Of a DNA stretch of 64,000 nt, positions 39,750 to 50,513 are shown in pieces. This DNA comes from Conus ventricosus (taxonomy: Eukaryota > Mollusca > Gastropoda > Neogastropoda > Conidae). The notes under the pieces were generated by a model. That model ran no database searches. It worked only from the letters and a program-made list of their open reading frames with translations, and was not told where the DNA came from. Where the stretch lies: positions 68,219,814 through 68,283,813 of the forward strand of contig CM031620.1 in assembly GCA_018398815.1 (NCBI GenBank), in the 5' to 3' direction. The position numbers and the translations under genes are program-made. Numbering within the stretch: the first letter of the stretch is position 1; each line of letters begins with the position of its first letter.

Positions 39750-40247
39750 GTTGTCGACAAGTCAGCTGACAAACAATCTACTACTGCTTGTTCGATATTT
39801 CCCTCCCCATTCGCTTGTTTATCTGCTGGCGAATTTACAGGAACGTTACACTTAGAATCTGGTTCTGTTAATGGCACTCTAAGTTCTGTATTGCATGACA
39901 CTGGTGCTACCATTTGTGGTGTTCGCAAGAGACTAGTTTCCGATAGCCAGATGCTAGGTACTACAGTGAGCTGTGTTTCTTTGGGAGGACGAGTGGATGA
40001 ATTCCCACTAGCTACAGTTCATGTCAGTTGTCCCTACTTTGAGGGTGATCTAACCTGCTGTGTCCTAGACAGTCCTGTCGCAGATCTTATCATAGGTAAT
40101 GTTCCTGGTGTCTGTGAAGACAGTGCTTCCACTGATGTGAGTGAACCTTTCTCTCTAGCCGCCGTTACGAGGGCTAGAGATAAGCATGTTGGGGACAAAA
40201 AGCCTTTGTGTTGGATCCCTAATGATCTGAACATTTTCCCATTCTGA
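39750..40247 (+). pseudogene. Gypsy-B protease region
   Basis: An aspartic protease of the retropepsin type. The active-site block LHDTGATICG lies at about 39,894-39,922; further on come VHVSCPYFEGDLTCCVLDS and ADLIIGNVPG, the usual flap and ILG-like end. This frame continues directly from the zinc-knuckle frame and stops at 40,247, 29 bases before the next long frame (pol). Confidence 0.8.
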
Positions 40248-40275
40248 TCTTATCCAGAAACAGAAGGATGAGTCA

Positions 40276-41988
40276 TTGAAGTCTTGCTTTCAGTTAACGT
40301 CTTCTGATGTGTCTGCTGTGTCTACTTCTGATGTTGTTGTACCTACAGTTGTTCTTTCACAAGGTACTTCAGTACCATGGTCAGAAATAGCCCCACTCAG
40401 TTCTGGCAGGAAAGATGTTTCTGTTAAGAATTCTCCAGGAAGTGTTCCTTGTTTGAACCCTGCTTCAAATTCTCGTGATTCTGTGGTCGCGTACACAGTC
40501 GGTATTGTTCAGGACTGTGATGATGCGTTACCACTACACACTCTCCCTGTGCCCATGGCATCCTCTATGCCAGATGAAGATATTGATTCCGTACACTTTG
40601 GTGATGCTTTCTCAGACAGCAATGCTAGGGAGTTAAGAAAAGTCTTTGATGATTTTCAGGATATTCTTACTCTGAAACCAGGCTCCTTTTCTGGCAACGT
40701 ACTATTGGAGATTCCTCTAACTACTGATGTTCCAGTTAGGAAAAGGTGTTATGACATCCCCTTCTCTGCTAGAGAGGTTGTTGAGAGAGAAGTTGTCATC
40801 ATGTTGGAACTCGGTATCATTGAACCGTCAAATAGTTTCCTATGCCTCCCCAGTTGTTCTTGTCAGGAAAAAAGATGGTACCTGTCGCTTTTGCATTGAT
40901 TTCCGTTCTCTAAATAAGATTACTGTCTTCGATGCTGAGCTCATTCCTGATGTGGAAAGTTTGTTTGCAAGATTGTCTGATGCAAAGCTCTTTACCAAGA
41001 TAGACCTTGCAAAGGGATATTGGCAGATAGTTGTAAAGCCTGAGGATCGTCCAAAGACAGCTTTTACAACGCATATGGGTCTTTTCCAGTTTGTCAGAAT
41101 ACCTGCTGTTTTCGCACGCATGATGCGCATGTTAGCTTTGGATCAGTTTTCAGCTGTCAGTTTCTTTGATGATATTCTGGTTCATAGTGTTTCATGGATG
41201 CGTATGTTCGTCATGTGAAAGGTGTTCTTTCACGTCTGAGGTCTTTCAACCTCACAGCTCGTCCCTCGAAAATAGAGGCAGGTTTCTGTTCTCTGGAATT
41301 TCTTGGACATGTCGTTGGAGGTGGTACCATGCGTCCGGAACAGAAAAAGATAGATAAGATTCTGAGAATTTCCACCCCTACTACCAGAAAGCAAGTCAGA
41401 TCTTTGCTAGGTTTGCTTAGCTTTTACAGAAGATATGTTCCCAGTTTTTCCACCTTGAGTGCTCCACTCTCTGATTTAATCAAGGATGTTGGTCGAGCTG
41501 GATGATCTATTTCTTGGACCCCTGAATGTGCAGTAGCGTTACAGAAGATTCAGAGTATTTTGTCGTCAGCACCTGTCTTACTGTTACCTCAGTTAGGTAA
41601 GCTCTTTGTTTTGCGAACTGATGCTAGTTCTGCTGGGCTTGGTGCTGTACTACTGCAAGAGGATGATGATGTACTTCACCCAGTTGTATTTGGGAGTTGC
41701 AAGTTGTTGGATTGTAAGAAATCCTACAGTACCATCGAACGAGAATGTTTATCCATTGTCTGGGCTGTTCAAAAGTTCGTTCGGTACCTTTGGGGAGTTA
41801 GGTTTATCCTCCAAACAGACCATCGACCTTTGACGTACCTGCACACGTCAAATTTCAAGAATTCCCGGATTATGCGTTGGGCATTATCTCTGCAGGAATT
41901 TTCGTTCGAAGTGGAACCACTTCCAGGATCATCAAACAATTTCGCTGATCTTCTTTCACGTTCTTGTGAGAACCAGTCTGTTCCTTAG
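40276..41988 (+). pseudogene. Gypsy-B pol: reverse transcriptase + RNase H, no integrase
   Basis: RT blocks in order: EIPLTTDVPVRKRCYDIPFS, LELGIIEPS (first frame, to about 40,840). After a frameshift come PVVLVRKKDGTCRFCIDFRS, KIDLAKGYWQI (motif A), TAFTTHMGLFQF, then a motif B region that seems to have lost several residues (IPAVFARMM). The catalytic box is SFFDDILVHS (41,159-41,188), and LEFLGHVVGGG and RSLLGLLSFYRRYVPSF follow. RNase H: RTDASSAGLGAVLLQ, YSTIERECLSIVWAVQKF, LQTDHRPLTYL, ending FADLLSR before the stop at 41,988. Frameshifts lie near 40,840 and 41,200, and a stop at 41,503. No HHCC finger or DDE integrase core follows. Confidence 0.9.
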
Positions 41989-42113
41989 ACATTGGTTTGA
42001 GTACATCCCAGTTTTGATGTATTTTTCATGTATTTTTTCTGGAATTTTGTGACCTGGAATTGTTTACTTGCTCTTAGTAAAAACAATTCGGACATTGTTT
42101 TTTTTTTTTTTTT

Positions 42114-42125
42114 GAGGAGGGGGAG
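42114..42125 (+). other. Polypurine tract of Gypsy-B
   Basis: GAGGAGGGGGAG three bases before the 3' LTR, after an 18-base T run. Confidence 0.8.
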
Positions 42126-42128
42126 TAT

Positions 42129-43751
42129 TGTGACGGACCGCTTTTCATCCGGTCACAAATTTTCACATGCGACCGGAAGGTAGTTGTCTGGAAGCCGGGA
42201 AAAAGAATATTGTAATGATGAACAAATATGCTGATGTATGGCTTAAGTTCTAGTAAAATATGATGTTGTTAATGAACATGAACAATATGCTGATGTATGG
42301 CTCAAGTTCTAGTGAAATATGAGATGGCTAATGAACATGAACGAATATGCTGATATATGGCTCAAGTTCTGGTGAAATATGATGTGGCTAATGAATATGA
42401 AGATAGTTGTGATTCTAATGAATGGTGGCCATGATAATCAAGGTAGTTAATCAGTTTCCCCCAGGTTGATAGTGTTCCCTGGATTGACAGGGACTGACTG
42501 CTACTGAGGCTAGGGCCGGGGCCGTAGCTGGTTGACGCCCCGTTCTCCACCGGCTGTTACTGGTGTGGAGAGGCCGGCCTGAGCGCCGACAATCGCCCTA
42601 CCTGCCACTGCGCCCGTGACCGGTCAGTGTTGGGCCAGTGAAGAGGAGACATCGCTCCTGTTACTGGTGTGGAGAGGCCGGCCTGAGCGCCGACAATCGC
42701 CCTACCTGCCACTGTGCCCGTGACCGGTCAGTGTTGGGCCAGTGAAGAGGAGACATCGCTCCTGTTACTGGTGTGGAGAGGCCGGCCTGAGCGCCGACAA
42801 TCGCCCTACCTGCCACTGTGCCCGTGACCGGTCCGTGTTGGGCCAGTGAAGAGGAGACATCGCTCCTGTTACTGGTGTGGAGAGGCCGGCCTGAGCGCCG
42901 ACAATCGCCCTACCTGCCACTGTGCCCGTGACCGGTCCGTGTTGGGCCAGTGAAGAGGAGACATCGCTCCTGTTACTGGTGTGGAGAGGCCGGCCTGAGC
43001 GCCGACAATCGCCCTACCTGCCACTGTGCCCGTGACCGGTCCGTGTTGGGCCAGTGAAGAGGAGACATCGCTCCTGTTACTGGTGTGGAGAGGCCGGCCT
43101 GAGCGCCGACAATCGCCCTACCTGCCACTGTGCCCGTGACCGGTCAGTGTTGGGTCAGTGAAGAGGAGACATCGCTCCTGCTTCTGTGCCAGCGACCTGC
43201 GTTCGAGGACGTCGCTGTGTGAGTGGTCTGTGTGCCACAGCTTTGTGTTGGTGTAGAGCCACAGGTGGTGTGTGTGCTACAACTTCTGCTGAGTGTTGAG
43301 CCACAGGTCTTAGATGTTTTGAGCCACAGATCGTAGGTGAGGCTGGTCGCCGTGTACTGGCGGAAACGCCACGATAGTGTTAATTTTTTTTCTCTCTTTC
43401 CCCTTCTTCATTGTGAGCCACAACTTTGAAGAGACTCTGTGTCAGACTTGCCTCGTCGCTGCCATCGTCGTCATCAGCGCTGGACCCGGCAGTTAGTTAA
43501 GATTGTATTAATTTGTTGTATAAGTACACCTGAGGGTGGGTGTACCAACCTATATTTGATCGTGTGTTTATTTGTATGTTTTGTTTAATGGCTCGGGCGG
43601 CATAAAAAAAGGAGTTATTTTGTTGCCTGGCTGTCAATGATCGGATGGATGGGTGTGTGTATGTGAATTAGAAAAAAGTCGTGCATGCATCCATAATTCT
43701 GAGTGAGAGTCAGACAGTCAGATATCCACACACACACTTCCATCCGTAACA
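42129..43751 (+). repeat. Gypsy-B 3' LTR
   Basis: 1,623 bp, TGTGACGG to CCGTAACA. It has three 60-bp units (42,222-42,410) and six 104-bp units (starts at 42,555, 42,659, 42,763, 42,867, 42,971 and 43,075). The 268-bp length difference from the 5' LTR equals two 104-bp units plus one 60-bp unit. Confidence 0.95.
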
Positions 43752-43756
43752 GGATG

Positions 43757-44125
43757 AAATTCCATTTTCCAAGTTCTTTCCCACCATTGTAAAGCGTTTA
43801 GATCTTCTTGTAGAATGCGTGTATCATTCTTGCTTCTGATTGTTCTATATACTAAGCTGTCATCTGCAAAAAGCCTTAGAGTAGTTTTAGGAGAGAGATT
43901 TCTACTTATGTCATTTATATAAATTAAGAAAAACAAAGGACCCAGAACAGATCCCTGTGGTACACCTGACAAGACTGGTTTACAATGGGATGACGACCCT
44001 TCCACGACAACTTTCTGCGTTCTCCCGACGAGGAATGATCTAGCCCATTTTAGCAAAGAACCGCCAATGCCGATGTGTTCTAATTTAAGCAGCAGGCCCT
44101 CATGGTGAACCTTATCAAAGTGGCT
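43757..44125 (-). pseudogene. LINE-D RT N-terminal half (split by Gypsy-B)
   Basis: Reading leftwards from 44,125: FDKVHHEGLLLKLEHIGIGG, KWARSFLVGRTQKVVVEGSS, then motif B SGVPQGSVLGPLFFLIYIND and motif C LRLFADDSLVYR with the catalytic FADD, up to WKMEFH at the insertion point. This part is in one frame. The element is 5'-truncated just before motif A, which is normal for LINEs. It continues at 35,712. Confidence 0.9.
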
Positions 44126-44163
44126 ATGTATGAATGTATGCTATCAAAGTGGCTATGTATGAA

Positions 44164-44165
<2 letters not shown>

Positions 44166-44244
<79 letters not shown>
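44166..44244. repeat. (GT)n microsatellite
   Basis: A pure GT tract after a 26-bp duplicated segment (TATCAAAGTGGCTATGTATGAATG twice). Confidence 0.95.
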
Positions 44245-44247
<3 letters not shown>

Positions 44248-44289
44248 GTCAACAGCATATCATCATGAAGGAATAAAGATCGGAAGGTG

Positions 44290-45085
44290 AAACTTGACAC
44301 ACATGTAGGATAGGTACTGTAGATGTGCCTTTTGGGGTTTAGGTAAAGGTTAAGGTCACGACCTTGACTTTATGACCTTGGCATTGAAAACATATTTTAG
44401 CCATATCTCAAGCACCAGTCAACATAAGATGTTGAAACTTAGTGTGCAGGTACCTGCAGGTGCAGGTCCCTGCCGAATATTGTTGACCAATCAAAGTCAA
44501 GGTCAAGGTCATATGACCTTGAACACCGAAAGTCTATTTTAAGCAGTATCTCAGGCACCATTCAACATAGGATGTTGAAACTTGGAGTGCATGTGCTTCG
44601 GCTCATGCCCCTTCTGAGTACTGTTGACCGATCAAGGTTAAGGTTGTAGGACCTCGAACAATGAGTTTATATTTTAGCCGTAACTCAAGCACCAGTCAAC
44701 ATAGGATGTTGAAAGTTGGAGTGCACGTGCTTTGGCAAGGCCCCTTCCGAATATTGTTGACCGATCAAGGTCAGGTTCAAGGTCAAGGTCGTATGACCTT
44801 GAACACTAAAAATATATTTTTTAGCCGTATATCAAGCACCAGTCAACATAGGATATTCAAACTTAGTGTGAAGGTGCTTTGGCTCATGCTCCTCCGAACA
44901 CTGTTGAGCGATCAAGGTCAAAGTTAAAGTCGTATGACCTTGAACACTGAAAAAAAAAACAACTTTTAGTCATATCTCAAGCACCAGTCAACATAGGATG
45001 TCGAAACTTGGTGTGAAGGTGCTTTTGCTCATGCCCCTTCCGAATATTGTTGACCCATCAACCTCAAGGCGAAGGTCGTATCTGT
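44290..45085. repeat. About 140-bp tandem satellite rich in AAGGTCA
   Basis: Five to six copies with a period of 136-146 bp. Conserved blocks are TCAAGCACCAGTCAACATAG, GATGTTGAAACTT, GTGCTTTGGCTCATGCCCCT, ATTGTTGACCGATCAAGG and TATGACCTTGAACAC. Each unit carries several TCAAGGTCA/TGACCTTGA motifs in both orientations. Confidence 0.85.
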
Positions 45086-45435
45086 TTGTTTTATGTGTGT
45101 TATTGAATGACAATGGAATTTATTTTTGAATTTTAGTGTTTTGTTTGAAATCTGCATTACTCAGTGACTCGCCTTTAAAACGGGAACAAGTCGAGGACTG
45201 ACCAGCCCCGCAATAGCGGACCTCCCCAATAAAGGGTTCGATCACTTGATCGACAACATACTTGCATAGTTGAGCTGCAGTGTTTTAAACTATGTTCATT
45301 CCACCGATATTGAGGTCAAGAGCCCCAAGAAAGCTGTTTGTGTGGGTATGAGTATGGTAATGTGTTGTCTTGCGAGTGTGCATCAGTGAGACACTTGAAA
45401 TGCGTGAACCCATTATGAGGGTGCGTGTTGGGTTC

Positions 45436-45543
45436 ACACACACACGCACGCACGCACGCACACACGCACACACGCACGCAGAAACGCACACACACGCACA
45501 CACGCACACACACACACACACACGAGAGAGAGAGAGAGGGGGG

Positions 45544-45603
<60 letters not shown>

Positions 45604-45676
45604 CAGAGAGACAGAGAGAGAAGAGACAGAGAGAGAGAGAGACGAGACACTGAGACAGACAGACAGATGGACAGAC

Positions 45677-45725
<49 letters not shown>
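45436..45725. repeat. (CA)n(GA)n(CAGA)n microsatellites
   Basis: A CA/CACG tract, then GA with CAGA interruptions. Confidence 0.95.
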
Positions 45726-45730
<5 letters not shown>

Positions 45731-45834
45731 TTGATTGGGGTGGGGAAGGGGGGAGGGAGTGGAGGGGGAGGCGGTATGAAAGAGTGAGGATCAACAAACT
45801 GTTGGCATTTGCGAGCACCTCAAAGAAAGTGCAG

Positions 45835-45995
45835 ACTGCGACAATCCGTGCCGTTGCGACAATCCGTGCCGGAAGGTCAGACACAAACTGTCGCATGAGA
45901 CAATCCGTGCTGTTGCGACAATCCAGGTCCGGCACGGATTGTCGCATTTGTGAATTTGCGACAGTCCGTGCCTTTGCGACAATCCGTGCCACGAC
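45835..45995. repeat. GCGACAATCCGTGCC repeat cluster
   Basis: At least five copies of TGCGACAATCCGTGCC or close variants, in both orientations (the inverted copy GGCACGGATTGTCGCA lies near 45,935). They share the GCGACA core with the repeats at 21.4 and 33.9 kb. Confidence 0.75.
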
Positions 45996-46401
45996 AGAGC
46001 TGATCTCATTTACAGCTGAGAGGCTGTGATCGAATAAACGGTTAGAGCCGGCAATGGAGCTGATCGTCGTGAACTCGAACCAGTCGTCGGGTCTTTTTTT
46101 TATTTTTTTTTAAAATTAAATTTTACGGCTTGAAGCCCCTCTTTGTCCACCAGCCCTGCACAGGTATCTGATTCAGTTCTGGAAAGGCTGAGGCAACAGA
46201 TGGAGAGGAATGAGCTTCGTCTGCCTGGGCCAAAGATACGGTGAATCTCTTACAAACTTACAGATCCCCATTGGTAGTGGGCTGTGGGATTTTAACCTAC
46301 TTTAATCATTTGAAATAAACAGACGTGTGCATTTTATTGTTTCGTTTTTTTGGCACAATGGTATGCCCTTAAACGGATTCCCAACCTCTGTGTTTTTTCA
46401 G

Positions 46402-46565
46402 GTTGACACACGTGGGGCAGTTATTGAACGGTCTCGGGGGTCCTGTTGCCATGGCGGCGGCACCCATACTGTCTGCGATGTGGTTCCCGCCCAGTGAAAG
46501 AACCACGGCAACCGCCATAGGAGCCGTCTTTAACAATCTGGGCGTCGCCATTTCTTTTATTATGG
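46402..46565 (+). CDS. SLC49A4-like transporter, exon A (transmembrane segments 5-6 region)
   Basis: An internal exon of a major-facilitator-superfamily gene of the SLC49 family. Acceptor TTTTTTCAG ends at 46,401 and donor G|GTAAAC starts at 46,566. It encodes LTHVGQLLNGLGGPVAMAAA, then MWFPPSERTTATAIGAVFNN and LGVAISFIMG. The WFxPxERTTATAIG block is the loop before TM5 and is closer to SLC49A4 (DIRC2, a lysosomal membrane protein reported as a pyridoxine transporter) than to FLVCR1/2 or SLC49A3, which lack the TTATAIG wording. It ends in phase 1. Upstream exons are not recognised in the window, so they lie far upstream or outside. Substrate in this organism is unknown. Confidence 0.9.
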
Positions 46566-46604
46566 GTAAACAAGCCTGTGCCGCTTTTTTATGACCTCTT
46601 ATTT

Positions 46605-46763
46605 CATTATCGTTGTCGTCGTCGTCGTCGTCGTCATCACCGTTATCATCATCAACATCATCGTCGTCGTCGTGATTGTCGTCGTCATTGTTGTCGTCGT
46701 GGTCGTCGTCACAATGTGCTATTATCATTATTGTCGTCATCATAATCATCGTTGTCATCATCA

Positions 46764-46806
<43 letters not shown>

Positions 46807-46920
46807 CACCATCACCATCATCATCATCATCACAATCATCATCAGTATAATCCTCTCCTCCTCCTCCTCCTCCTCCTCTCATCATCATCTTATCATCATC
46901 AACACCATCATAACCATCGT
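46605..46920. repeat. (TCG)n/(TCA)n microsatellite in intron
   Basis: A trinucleotide tract starting 40 bases after the exon A donor, with a (TCC)n block at 46,853-46,877. Confidence 0.95.
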
Positions 46921-47191
46921 TGTAATTCCGATCTATGGGAATTCCTGTACACATAATGTCATCAGCGATTACATTTCGCGATGAAAAAGTAATTTTGACA
47001 AGAAAATTTGATACCCAATTGAAATGACACAAATGATAATTATCATTTCCACGTGTGATTATCTATCTTTGTAACAACACGTGAAAACAGTAGTTTTCAC
47101 TGGTTTTAACACCAAATGAGTAGTTTAAAGGGCAACACAACAGCAACAACAACAAAACTATGACTTCAGGAGATTGAAACTGCAGAGTTAA

Positions 47192-47267
<76 letters not shown>

Positions 47268-47976
47268 GTTGTCGTCGTGGAAAGCAGCGGAAATGGCAAG
47301 GCACTGTTGTCACCATTCTGATCTATGGGAACTTCCCGCTACAGACTGGAACTACAGAGTTACAGTAACTAAGCCAAGATTCAAATGAACGCTCAAAACA
47401 GGGCTCAAAGTAACCCTAACGACCCTTTTCCCTCCCAACCCTAACGACGTTCGACAAGAATGTCATCTTTAGATGGCACAAACAACAGACAGAAGAATGT
47501 GCACAAAATGATTCCCCCCAAGATGGCTGTCGACAAGCAGCGGAAATGGCGAGGCAGAAAAACGGAAGTTGAGAATTAGAACAGTTCAGACGCAGGGAAC
47601 AGGAGGACGCAATGGAGGACGGAGACAGACGACAGGCGGAGAGAGAGGGAGGAGAGGGGGTGGTGGTGGCAGAAGTGAGGCGAACCTCTTGAACCACATG
47701 TAGTGTTGTCTGACGACAATGTGGATGAGATTAAAACGTTCACGTAATGAATTTAATGTACGTTTGAAGAAAGAGGGAGAAAGGGTTAGTTGCTTATAAC
47801 GGCCAGCCCAGGTTGGAACCCGGGATAGGGTTACCCCAACCTAGCGCCAAGGTGCGAGGGAGAAAACGGAAGAACTTAGAGACTTCCACTCCCTCCCCCA
47901 CCCCCGTCCCCCCTCCTCCATCCAACACCCACACCAAAAGTCAAAAGCAACTAAATGTAAACACTGCTCCAAAGCT

Positions 47977-48062
<86 letters not shown>

Positions 48063-48347
48063 CGAGAGAGAGCAGGAGGAATGGAGAATTGAACATAGAG
48101 ACAGAGAAAAGAAGAAATTCGTTCTTCATTTTAAGAAATGCAGTCACAGTTTGCTGTGTGCGTGATATGCTAGACTGGACACCAACATTTATATGCAAAC
48201 ATCAATGTGAAGTGTTAACACAGGACTGACATTTCTGCTCTAATAAGCAGTGTGTATGACTCACTCTCTCCTGAAACATGATCCACACACACACACTTGA
48301 AATTGTGTGGTGACTTGTGCGTGTGCAGGGGATACATCTGTGGCCGA

Positions 48348-48403
<56 letters not shown>

Positions 48404-48867
48404 ATGCGTATGCACATGCGTGCGTGCGTGCGTGTGTGCAGGTTTGGTTGCAGTATCAGTGGAAACTGCAAAAATCGAGCAAATATAGAGCAAGCATATC
48501 AGTGATGTACAAATGTCCCGGAAAACCTTGGCAGAGAGGGATACACTGCTGTTTCCCATCTTAAATTCTTGAAAAGTCACTCGTACACACATGTGCGTGT
48601 GTGTGTGTTTTGCTGATTGAAAAAGAAGTCTGCCAGCTTACATTAGCATCGTTCACTGCCATTGTTCGTTCAACAGCCTGCAGTAAAGCATTAGTTTGTC
48701 CCAGTGTCGCAAACATTTCCGAACACTTTCTGTCATTGCTGTCATGTTCTACGCCGTACATGTTTGTTTTCTGAAAGAGAACGGGTGTTTCGGAATCGCT
48801 TCTTAAGACAACAACCCGTCATGACGTTACACATATGTAACTCTCAATGCCTTCAATGACGGGCGCA
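46921..48867. other. Intron, repeats only
   Basis: (ATC)n at 47,190-47,270, (GA)n at 47,980-48,065, and (GT)n at 48,348-48,438 followed by GCGTGCGTGCGT. A GATCTATGGGAA(T)TTCC block occurs twice (46,929 and 47,319), each shortly after a trinucleotide tract, so 46.6-46.97 and 47.2-47.35 kb look like related copies. No exon recognised. Confidence 0.6.
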
Positions 48868-49215
48868 TCATTTGCGGGTAAAAACCAGGGGACGAACATT
48901 CTCGGAAGTAGGGTAGGGGTTTTCAGGGTAGGGGTTTTCTTCAGCTTTGGTTGGCGCATCACCTGTGGTGAGGAGACTGAGACCAAACCGGTGTCGACTG
49001 TCTTCGTCAGTCATGGTGGGCCGCCAGTCTAGGAGAAGGACACAGCAAAGTTTCGCTACATGAGGACCCACAGACGGAATATACTGGCTGAAAACATAGG
49101 ACAGACCTGGTACACCAGTGACTGAAAACTCCAGCAAATCTGACTCATCCGCCTTGCTACCCACTGTAGCCGGACAGTTGGTCGCAAAATAAAGGAGAAG
49201 AACAATCATCGCCAT
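48868..49215 (-). other. Unrecognised 115-codon open frame with signal-peptide-like start
   Basis: On the strand opposite the transporter gene. The frame starts MAMIVLLLYFATNCPATVGS, which looks like a secretion signal, and continues with SDLLEFSVTGVPGLSYVFSQ and a short NPYPENPYP repeat before the stop. No domain is recognised. It lies inside an intron and has no clear poly-A signal. It could be a small gene, an exon, or chance. Confidence 0.2.
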
Positions 49216-49237
49216 GTATACCGCCGTCGTCGAGTTG

Positions 49238-49261
49238 TCGTTAGCATCATCATCATCATCA

Positions 49262-49313
<52 letters not shown>

Positions 49314-49535
49314 GCTCATCATCATCATCATCATCCATCATCATCATCATCATTATCGTGGTCGTCATCATGCACCAACAGCCATCACCGCACCATCGCC
49401 ATCATTATTTGTATATTGTGTGAGTGCGCGCGGGCGCGGGCGCGCGCATGTGTGTGTATGTGTGTGTGTCAGTATGTGAGTGAGTAGGTGAGTGTCTGTG
49501 TGTGTGTGAACTCACGTGCGCGCGCGCGTGTGTGT

Positions 49536-49597
<62 letters not shown>
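49238..49597. repeat. (ATC)n and (GT)n microsatellites
   Basis: (ATC)n at 49,238-49,362, then an interrupted GT/GCGC tract from 49,424 to 49,597. Confidence 0.95.
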
Positions 49598-49857
49598 TTT
49601 TCACGCAGAGCGGTGAACTATGGAAGGCAATGTAAACCAACGGTAGTAACAAGTATAAGCACGCTGTTGTTAACATTGTAACAAGGAACAATCAGTTAAT
49701 TCCAGCACAACAAAGAATCGGCTTCCAATGGAATACTGAGTCTGTGGAATAATGAAATTGTAATTTTGAACCAGTTTGTGCAGACTTATATTCATGGAAT
49801 ATCAGACAGGAGGGGTAAAAAATGGGTTGTAACTCTCTCTGTGTATGCGAACGCGCG

Positions 49858-49862
49858 GTGTG

Positions 49863-49906
<44 letters not shown>

Positions 49907-49945
49907 TTGTGTGTGTGTGTGTGTGAGGGCGTGCGTGCGTGCACG
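49858..49945. repeat. (GT)n tract at the 3' end of an intron
   Basis: A GT tract that runs to within about ten bases of the exon B acceptor (GTGCGTGCGTGCACGTGCAG). It replaces the usual pyrimidine tract. Confidence 0.9.
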
Positions 49946-49950
49946 TGCAG

Positions 49951-50011
49951 GCCCTCTCCTGATGCCCAGTGATTCCACGAATTCCACAACGAACGCCTCA
50001 TTGTTCAGCAG
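49951..50011 (+). CDS. SLC49A4-like transporter, exon B (luminal/extracytosolic loop)
   Basis: A 61-bp exon. The acceptor CACGTGCAG ends at 49,950 and the donor CAG|GTCAGA begins at 50,012. Joined in phase 1 it continues exon A as G-PLLMPSDSTNSTTNASLFS. This corresponds to the GPLV...P..NGT loop that follows TM6 in human SLC49A4, and it has three N-glycosylation sequons (NST, NAS and the overlapping STN-STT context gives at least two clear ones). The phase, the conserved GPL and the position support the call even though it is short. It ends in phase 2. GT tracts flank it on both sides. Confidence 0.75.
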
Positions 50012-50059
50012 GTCAGAAACTGTTTGCTTCTGTACATATTGTCATTCATTCGGAAGTTT

Positions 50060-50178
50060 CACGTGTGTGCGTGCGTGCGTGAGTGCGCGCGCGCGCGCGC
50101 GCGCGTATGTGCGTGCGGTGTGTGGTGTGGTGTGTGTGTGTGTGTGTTGTGTGTGTGTGTGTGTGTGTTCGTGAGTGC

Positions 50179-50231
<53 letters not shown>

Positions 50232-50270
50232 TGTGTGTGCGCGCGCGCGCACGAGCGTGTGTGTGTGTGT

Positions 50271-50301
<31 letters not shown>

Positions 50302-50325
50302 TACGTGTGTACGTACGTGTGTTTT
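50060..50325. repeat. (GT)n/(GC)n microsatellite
   Basis: GT tracts with GCGCGCGC segments at 50,088-50,105 and 50,240-50,250. Confidence 0.95.
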
Positions 50326-50513
50326 GTAGGGAGTAGGCAGAAAGACGAGTGCAAACATTGTATCACGTACAGATGTAGATATGTAGAAGCGAGAAAAATA
50401 TGATAATGTAACATCCTCACTCTGCTTTCATCCCCTTCCCCACCTTCTTGAACAACAAATTCTTTCCTTCAAACACAGACGACGATAAAGTTTGAATCCT
50501 AATTCATCCCTTT

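Larger units (their letters stand above)
35713..43751 (+). mobile_element. Gypsy-type LTR retrotransposon (Gypsy-B)
   Basis: An 8.04-kb element with two TG...CA LTRs and a 4.5-kb interior. A 5-bp target duplication GGATG flanks it (35,708-35,712 and 43,752-43,756). A primer-binding-site candidate and a polypurine tract are in the expected places. Order: gag with CCHC knuckle, aspartic protease DTGA, RT, RNase H. No integrase is found: pol stops at 41,988, only 140 bases before the 3' LTR. Several frameshifts split gag and pol. LTR similarity looks high by eye (not calculated), which suggests a fairly recent insertion. Confidence 0.95.
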
